Shown in pieces: positions 59,794-64,000 of a stretch of DNA of 64,000 nt. The notes under the pieces were generated by a model. It did no database searches. It was not told the origin of the DNA and was given only the letters and a program-made list of their open reading frames with translations. Each line of letters starts with the position of its first letter. Positions within the stretch are counted from its first letter, which is position 1. Source of the stretch: Streptococcus hyointestinalis. GTDB lineage: Bacteria; Bacillota; Bacilli; Lactobacillales; Streptococcaceae. The translations under genes were made by a program, and so were the position numbers. The DNA lies in NCBI RefSeq assembly GCF_011039275.1, contig NZ_JAAKGB010000001.1, forward strand, positions 1,488,001-1,552,000, written 5' to 3'.

Positions 59794-60171
59794 ATGTTGA
59801 AATCTTATCCGGCAATTTTTCATAAAGAGGGTATAGGCTATTGGGTTGAGTTCCCAGAGTTTGGCGGAGGCACCCAAGGCGATAGCCTAGAAGACGCAAT
59901 GTGCAACGCTCGTGAGTTTTTAGAGAGTACTATCGCACTTTATATTGACGAAGGGCTAGAGTTGCCTAAAATGAGCAATATCGAGGATTTACACGTATCT
60001 GACGGCTTTGTCACAATGGTGCAAGCTGACCCGACACCACTTATCAAAGATAATAAAGCGATTAGAAAAAATGTAACCGTCCCCGAGTGGTTGACTAAAC
60101 TAGCAGACCGCAAAGGATTGAACTATTCTGAGGTACTAACAAAAGCACTAGAAGCAAAATTACAAATTTAA
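59794..60171 (+). CDS. hicB: HicB-like antitoxin
   Basis: A 125-residue antitoxin and autorepressor. The N-terminal HicB domain reads LKSYPAIFHKEGIGYWVEFP, EFGGGTQGDSLEDAMCNARE and FLESTIALYIDEG. The C-terminal ribbon-helix-helix is NVTVPEWLTKLADRKGLNYS then EVLTKALEAKL, which would bind the operator in the promoter. The ATG at 59794 follows GGGGGGAG; longer frames upstream run through hicA. Intact although its toxin partner is broken. Confidence 0.92.
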   Translation: MLKSYPAIFHKEGIGYWVEFPEFGGGTQGDSLEDAMCNAREFLESTIALYIDEGLELPKMSNIEDLHVSDGFVTMVQADPTPLIKDNKAIRKNVTVPEWLTKLADRKGLNYSEVLTKALEAKLQI

Positions 60172-60179
60172 AAAATATG

Positions 60180-60211
60180 AAAAGCTTAGATTTTTCTGAG
60201 CTTTTTTTTGC
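60180..60211 (+). terminator. hicAB terminator
   Basis: AAGCTTAG and CTGAGCTT (with one G-U type pair) followed by TTTTTT. Confidence 0.8.
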
Positions 60212-60258
60212 TTGTCCTTGTGCTATAATTGGTATATACCATAAAAGGAGGGCAGCTT

Positions 60259-60639
60259 TTGGATTGTGATTGTATGCTACTTTCAGACTATATCAAATTA
60301 AGCAACGAAGAAAAGCTAGAAACACTTTATCTTGTGAATGCTGATGGTATAGACTACGTTTTAAAGTCGTGGCGAGAGGGCTTGCTTGCGTTAAGAAGGC
60401 ACTACACAAAGAGAATTCCTTTTTGTGATAATTTTGATGATCTTATGACATGCTTCCGCTACAATCCGCCTAAAGGCGTAGCCTACATGCTCTATATCGG
60501 CGATTTTGACACATACAAGTATCTTGATGATAGGCTGTACCTCTTTTTTAGACTATCTGATAATAGCTTGTCTTTTGTTGGTAGCGATGACGGCTATTAT
60601 AGACAAAAATACAAAGAATTAAAGGAGTTAAGACTATGA
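60259..60639 (+). CDS. Early phage protein, unknown, TTG start
   Basis: A 126-residue protein beginning at a TTG seven bases after AAAGGAGGGC (MDCDCMLLSDYIKLSNEEKL); an in-frame ATG at 60274 is farther from the ribosome site. An extended -10 TGCTATAAT (60221-60229) is followed by a perfect GGTATATACC palindrome (60231-60240), a possible operator. The body (NFDDLMTCFRYNPPKGVAYMLYIGDFDTYKYL) matches no family I know. Confidence 0.6.
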   Translation: MDCDCMLLSDYIKLSNEEKLETLYLVNADGIDYVLKSWREGLLALRRHYTKRIPFCDNFDDLMTCFRYNPPKGVAYMLYIGDFDTYKYLDDRLYLFFRLSDNSLSFVGSDDGYYRQKYKELKELRL

Positions 60640-61142
60640 CAGAGACAGAAAAGCGCCTTTCTTCCGTTGGCAAAGTTGAGGATATGCTGACTCAGATTAA
60701 AAACATGATTGCTGCGGAGTACCATTTAAACATTCTTGTCAAAAAGTACGAAGACCAGATAGAGTTTTGGTACATGGGAGGCGACACAAGTGAGCTCACG
60801 GACGAAGAAAAGAAAGAGTTGGCAGAGACGGAGGATAATCTCTTTTTCGCTGAGACAGAGCTCATAGACATCACAGGGGCACGCCGTGAGGCTATGAAAG
60901 CCCTCCTAGCGCTTGCGAACGAGTCAGGCAATAAAGACCTATGGTGTAGTCTGAAACACATCCTAGTGGCTGAAATCACCGCTTTTGAGGTGTGGCAGGT
61001 AGACCTTAAAGACATCAAGAGCAAAGACCGCTTTTTAGATGCCGAGCGTAGGACAAACCGTTTTGTCGCTCGCTTCCTTGGCTACGAGGTCACCGCATGC
61101 AGCGCTTGCCTAGCCGACCAACTTGAGCAAGATGGATTATGA
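60636..61142 (+). CDS. Early phage protein, unknown
   Basis: A 168-residue protein with helical and charged regions (ELTDEEKKELAETEDNLFFAETELI) and a C-terminal CSACLADQLEQDG. It overlaps the previous gene by four bases (ATGA coupling). Helical, possibly coiled coil; function unknown. Confidence 0.6.
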   Translation: MTETEKRLSSVGKVEDMLTQIKNMIAAEYHLNILVKKYEDQIEFWYMGGDTSELTDEEKKELAETEDNLFFAETELIDITGARREAMKALLALANESGNKDLWCSLKHILVAEITAFEVWQVDLKDIKSKDRFLDAERRTNRFVARFLGYEVTACSACLADQLEQDGL

Positions 61143-62046
61143 TACTATTACTTTCAAAGAGTACATGGAAAAGCGCCTAGAATGGTTCGATTACTGTCAA
61201 GAGGCGACAAGTGAAACAAGCGTAATCATACCTTTTGAGCTTAATCAGCCTTGCCAGTACCTAGACCCACTCATGCAACGCTGTATCACGATAGCAACGT
61301 CTAGCGCTAGTCTCTTTGAAAGAGTGTTTTCTATTTTTTTAACGGTTATCGTGTGTGATGACGAAGTGCTAGATAGCGCATGTAAAGATAATCACTGTTT
61401 TGACCTCTTGACTGTCCCAAAATTACACGAGACAATCTGCAATCAGTTTGAGAAAGCCAAGATTATCAAGCAAGACTATATAACATGTCTCTACAACGGC
61501 ATAGACGGGCGTCAGAGCGTCCAAAACTTAACAGGTGATAGTTTATACCAGTTTGTTGAAATCTTCCTCAGAAACGCTCCTGCGAGCCTATGGCGCTATT
61601 CTAGTGTGCGAGATATTTATTACAGCATCGCTAATCGCTCAGAGTTCAATTTTTTAACAAATAGGGACATTTTCAACTTTGCGAGGGCGCTCTCCTACGT
61701 GCAAGAGCTCATGATAGAGGATAATCTTTGCGATTATAAGCCCGAGGGCTATTTTAAGGCTATGAAAGAGTTCGGAGACCTCTCCAACAGCAAGAAATAT
61801 AATCACGACAAGACCATAGATAAAATAATAGACTACTACATGAGTTTAGACCACAAGACAGAGTACACCAAGCGCTTTTACCCAAATGACGTGTTAGCAC
61901 TAATTGATAGTTGGCAGCGTTTGGTTTTGAGACCATTTAGGACAACACAACAGGTAGACCCCAAAAGTTTAGTGGGTCGCATACGATACACGAGGGCATG
62001 GTATGACTACGAAGGCAACCAAAAATTATTGTTTGAAATTGATTGA
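61132..62046 (+). CDS. Early phage protein, unknown
   Basis: A 304-residue protein. The ATG at 61132 (MDYDTITFKEYMEKRLEWFD) overlaps the upstream stop; a TTG three codons earlier is possible. Ten or so acidic and basic helices, and a few Cys (FLTVIVCDDEVLDSACKDNHC). No catalytic motif seen. Its length and place in the early block could fit a replication or packaging-related protein, but nothing confirms it. Confidence 0.6.
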   Translation: MDYDTITFKEYMEKRLEWFDYCQEATSETSVIIPFELNQPCQYLDPLMQRCITIATSSASLFERVFSIFLTVIVCDDEVLDSACKDNHCFDLLTVPKLHETICNQFEKAKIIKQDYITCLYNGIDGRQSVQNLTGDSLYQFVEIFLRNAPASLWRYSSVRDIYYSIANRSEFNFLTNRDIFNFARALSYVQELMIEDNLCDYKPEGYFKAMKEFGDLSNSKKYNHDKTIDKIIDYYMSLDHKTEYTKRFYPNDVLALIDSWQRLVLRPFRTTQQVDPKSLVGRIRYTRAWYDYEGNQKLLFEID

Positions 62047-62209
62047 TGAGCTAGGCGGATGCTACTACACCATCGAAAAATGCGATTATCAAAAGATGAG
62101 AAAGATAGCGTCTGCATGGCGTAAAAAACGGACGGTTATCAGTGAGAATGGCGAAATTAGCGTTTTGAGAGCTACTACAGGCGAGGAGCTGTGGATATTT
62201 GAGACATAA
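62003..62209 (+). CDS. Small early phage protein
   Basis: A 68-residue protein (MTTKATKNYCLKLIDELGGC then YYTIEKCDYQKMRKIASAWR). It starts 44 bases inside the previous gene, with GAGGGC ahead of the ATG. Unknown. Confidence 0.5.
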   Translation: MTTKATKNYCLKLIDELGGCYYTIEKCDYQKMRKIASAWRKKRTVISENGEISVLRATTGEELWIFET

Positions 62210-62531
62210 AATCCCTAAAATTTCAAACGCCTTTACAAAGACCATGTACGAGGATATAGACCGTTTTGTCAAGTTAGATAGAAAAGCCTATGAAACACTT
62301 TTCAAACCTGTGGATGAAAGCGGTCATACTATTTTTTACTACAGAGATAAGCAATATCAAATTCTTAGTCGTTATCTCCCACCAAAAGGGGCGAAAAGAC
62401 CTGAAAAATGGCAAAGTCACTTGAAAGAAGCTATGTTTGCTAGGTGTGTAGACCCCAACATCACCAAGCAAGATATAAATTACTTTTCAAACAGAGACCA
62501 CCGCCTAGAAGACAAAAGGCGAAAAAGATAG
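62199..62531 (+). CDS. Early phage protein, basic
   Basis: A 110-residue basic protein, start at TTG 62199 overlapping the previous gene by 11 bases (MRHKIPKISNAFTKTMYEDI). The C-terminus is Arg/Lys-rich (DHRLEDKRRKR), as in nucleic-acid-binding proteins. Last gene of the rightward early operon; no stop-coupled gene follows. Confidence 0.5.
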   Translation: MRHKIPKISNAFTKTMYEDIDRFVKLDRKAYETLFKPVDESGHTIFYYRDKQYQILSRYLPPKGAKRPEKWQSHLKEAMFARCVDPNITKQDINYFSNRDHRLEDKRRKR

Positions 62532-62564
62532 AGCGTTAATGTTCTGAAATACCTCGACATATGG

Positions 62565-62570
62565 TATAAT
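62565..62570 (+). promoter_or_regulatory. Extended -10 of a possible small RNA
   Basis: TGGTATAAT, with TTCTGA 17 bases upstream as a poor -35. Transcription would start near 62577. Confidence 0.6.
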
Positions 62571-62576
62571 AAGAGT

Positions 62577-62712
62577 ATGAAGTGTGATGACTTCAACATT
62601 TTCCTAATTTAGTGTTTTTGGGGGCATAATCACTAAATATTTTTCATTTTTTCTTTTTCATATAAATCTCTAATCTCAAAGAAAAAGATAGCTTGACTAG
62701 CTATCTTTTTTT
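62577..62712 (+). ncRNA. Candidate small phage RNA with terminator
   Basis: About 136 bases from the extended -10 to a strong terminator. Stems: TGAAGT/ACTTCA (62578-62595), ATTTAGTG/CACTAAAT (62607-62614 with 62631-62638, loop GTTTTTGGGGGC region), and the terminator GATAGCT-TGACT-AGCTATC then TTTTTTT (62684-62712). Only an 11-codon leaderless frame (MKCDDFNIFLI) occurs. It lies in the gap between the convergent early and second late operons. Position, promoter, stems and terminator support an RNA gene; no family recognised. Confidence 0.5.
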
Positions 62713-62730
62713 GATTTTTCGTGCTGTTAG

Positions 62731-62758
62731 TTAAAAGAGGTCGAAAACGACCCCTTTT
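62731..62758 (-). terminator. Terminator of the second leftward operon
   Basis: On the minus strand GGGGTCG-TTTT-CGACCTC followed by TTTTAAC, right after the gene that stops at 62761. Confidence 0.8.
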
Positions 62759-62760
62759 TC

Positions 62761-63675
62761 TTATTCTGCTTTTGTGACCGCTTTCGTTGTGTCAATCATA
62801 CCAGCACTTGCACCGTCATCGCAACAATCACAAGGAGTAGTTGACTTGTCAGGCATTTTTAGACAATCCGGGAGCTCTATACTAGACATCATAGGGGTAT
62901 AGACCAATTTGAACTGGTGCATACGGAAGATACCACCGCTGTTATTGTCAGAAAGCAAGCGGATTTTGATATGCTCGCCTTTTTTCAGCGTGATAGTGTC
63001 GTACATCTCCATAGCGCCGTCAGAAAGCCCCGTCATTTGCCAGTGCACAGAGCGCTCTTTTGCCATATCCTCTGAATAGGTCTCATCACTGGTATAGACC
63101 GCCATCTCCATAGTGTTATCCGCTTTAGGGTTAAGAGACGTTCCGTCAGCACACCAGCGAATATCCACCTTGTAGTCTTGGTCTGCTGCTGTTGTTCGCT
63201 TATCGTCACTTTCATTTTCAACAATCCCTGTAGTAGAGTCCATGAAAATCTCTAAATCATACTCTTGACTAATATCATGGTAAAAATCAGAGTCAGAGAC
63301 CTTGCTGTTGCGGAGATACTGTACTTTAGGCTCACCTAGCTTAAATTGCCCTAGGTAGCCTGTTATGCACTCCATAAGCCCCCATAGACCACAGAGATTC
63401 TCGATATAGTGGTCGTTTTGGCAAGCCTGTTTAGAGAGAAAACGAGCAATAAAGTCTTGGTCTAGGCAATTGTACTGGTTAGCCATACAAGCCAGTCTGC
63501 CAACGCCTGTATCATTTTCTTCTTTCAAGGCGTGACAATCCCCTGCTAGAATGTCATCGCACTCACAATCATTATACCAACACTTACTATCCGAGTCATC
63601 GGGAAATTTGTAGTAGTCGCTTGTCTTGTCTTTTTCCACGGATGCGCTTTGAATTTCAGTTACTTCTTCTGCCAT
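62761..63675 (-). CDS. Cysteine-rich phage structural-type protein
   Basis: A 304-residue protein. Residues 30-110 hold nine Cys (KCWYNDCECDDILAGDC, LACMANQYNC, ACQND and NLCGLWGLMEC), and the C-terminus has LPDCLKMP and PCDCCDDG. The middle is strand-rich (YKVDIRWCADGTSLNPKADN and MYDTITLKKGEHIKIRLLSDN), like a jelly-roll domain of a virion or appendage protein. Last gene of the second leftward operon. Function unknown; structural by its resemblance in composition to the tail proteins at 35-44 kb. Confidence 0.5.
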   Translation of the reverse strand: MAEEVTEIQSASVEKDKTSDYYKFPDDSDSKCWYNDCECDDILAGDCHALKEENDTGVGRLACMANQYNCLDQDFIARFLSKQACQNDHYIENLCGLWGLMECITGYLGQFKLGEPKVQYLRNSKVSDSDFYHDISQEYDLEIFMDSTTGIVENESDDKRTTAADQDYKVDIRWCADGTSLNPKADNTMEMAVYTSDETYSEDMAKERSVHWQMTGLSDGAMEMYDTITLKKGEHIKIRLLSDNNSGGIFRMHQFKLVYTPMMSSIELPDCLKMPDKSTTPCDCCDDGASAGMIDTTKAVTKAE

Positions 63676-63825
63676 TTAGCCCTCCTCTGTTATACTTGGG
63701 TCAAAAACATCGCTTGAGCCATCGCTATAAAACCGTCTAAACGTGCCGTCATCTAGCTTTACCACAGCGACTAGTTCTATCTCATTACAGCAATCACCAC
63801 ACGCATTACAGCTTAATTTAGTCAT
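63676..63825 (-). CDS. Small cysteine-cluster protein
   Basis: A 49-residue protein, start MTKLSCNACGDCCNEIELVA: CxxC-GDCC in ten residues, then a strand pair VVKLDDGTFRRFYSDGSSDV. It touches the next gene's start codon with no gap. Metal binding is likely by look. Not recognised. Confidence 0.55.
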   Translation of the reverse strand: MTKLSCNACGDCCNEIELVAVVKLDDGTFRRFYSDGSSDVFDPSITEEG

Positions 63826-63828
63826 TTT

Positions 63829-64000
63829 CTACTCCTCTTCATCAATGATGACATCCCTTGTTACTGTCGATGCCCCGCCGGCACTGATGTTTGTTGATGT
63901 GCCTTTGTTGTCATCACCGCAACAACAATTTTTGCATTCTACCACTTTTGGAACTGGTGGGATATTATCACTAGCTTTTAGGTCTCTGAGGTATTTCACC
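63829..64000 (-). CDS. C-terminal part of a cysteine-cluster protein
   Basis: The last 56 complete codons of a leftward gene running in from the right edge: VKYLRDLKASDNIPPVPKVV then ECKNCCCGDDNKGTSTNISA and an acidic end (VIIDEEE). A CxxCCC cluster again. Stop at 63829-63831, three bases before the next start. Partial, so no function can be assigned. Confidence 0.55.
   Translation of the reverse strand, partial: VKYLRDLKASDNIPPVPKVVECKNCCCGDDNKGTSTNISAGGASTVTRDVIIDEEE

Larger units (their letters stand above)
26230..64000. mobile_element. Prophage, siphophage type, left part
   Basis: From just beyond the CRISPR remnant to the right edge the genes are phage genes: terminases, portal, capsid, tail, lysis, early block. 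The left boundary is placed by the last host-like sequence (murF and the CRISPR remnant) and is accurate to perhaps 100 bases; no att repeat can be checked because the right end is outside. No integrase or replication protein is visible here. Confidence 0.9.

Overview
The window is a piece of a low-GC Gram-positive chromosome, almost certainly Streptococcus. The host part carries comEA-comEC, rpsP-khpA, gdhA, cshA, prfC and murF, a malolactic cluster (mleR divergent from mleS-mleP), and CRISPR repeats of the type II-A streptococcal kind. The S. bovis/equinus or mutans-like branches would fit, but I cannot fix the species by eye.

Positions 1-26,040 are ordinary host genes, mostly on the minus strand: the holA 5' part, a DUF805 membrane protein, a GNAT acetyltransferase, a Gfo/Idh/MocA oxidoreductase, comEC-comEA, a plsC-type acyltransferase, a tRNA methyltransferase with a GIY-YIG protein, mleR/mleS/mleP, khpA-rpsP, a methyltransferase / deformylase-like / GNAT operon, gdhA, DUF308, two membrane-anchored proteins, cshA, a PH-domain protein, prfC, a dihydrodipicolinate synthase-like aldolase and murF. 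Three non-core items interrupt this: a 114-bp imperfect duplication of the comEC 3' end bracketing a 520-bp scar (3,011-3,761), an orphan four-repeat CRISPR array with a duplicated spacer (about 14,921-15,255), and a second degenerate CRISPR remnant (26,044-26,193) beside the left end of a prophage.

From about 26.2 kb to the right edge the window is a siphophage-type prophage whose right end, integrase and replication genes are not seen. Its late operon runs leftwards: small terminase, MuF-like head protein, large terminase, portal, a frameshift-linked gene pair that looks like tail-assembly chaperones, protease/scaffold, major capsid, connectors, tail tube, 1298-aa tape measure, Dit-like, Gp37-like, a tail lysozyme, a CHAP-type tail lysin, a receptor-binding-like protein, a holin-like protein and an amidase endolysin. 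A probable PanAT-type (DUF4065/Panacea) antitoxin and an overlapping coiled-coil membrane protein lie beyond the lysin as cargo. At 53.6-55.1 kb an IS4-like element with clear 16-bp inverted repeats and an 11-bp target duplication has inserted; its transposase has a one-base frameshift. Next to it is a phage tRNA-Cys(GCA) and a small XRE regulator. A rightward early block (56.2-62.5 kb) holds small membrane proteins, unknown proteins, two candidate structured RNAs, and a HicAB pair whose toxin has a single nonsense codon. A second leftward operon of cysteine-rich proteins enters from the right edge.

The most unusual feature is the prophage's virion proteome: several structural proteins are 5-7% cysteine with CxxC, CC and CxC motifs, and the phage carries its own tRNA-Cys. 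The candidate Panacea-paired membrane effector, the non-canonical (+1 or -2) frameshift between the two chaperone-like genes placed unusually between portal and protease, the 3' remnant of a cytosine methyltransferase inside the late operon, and the structured-RNA candidates are the other items most worth checking.
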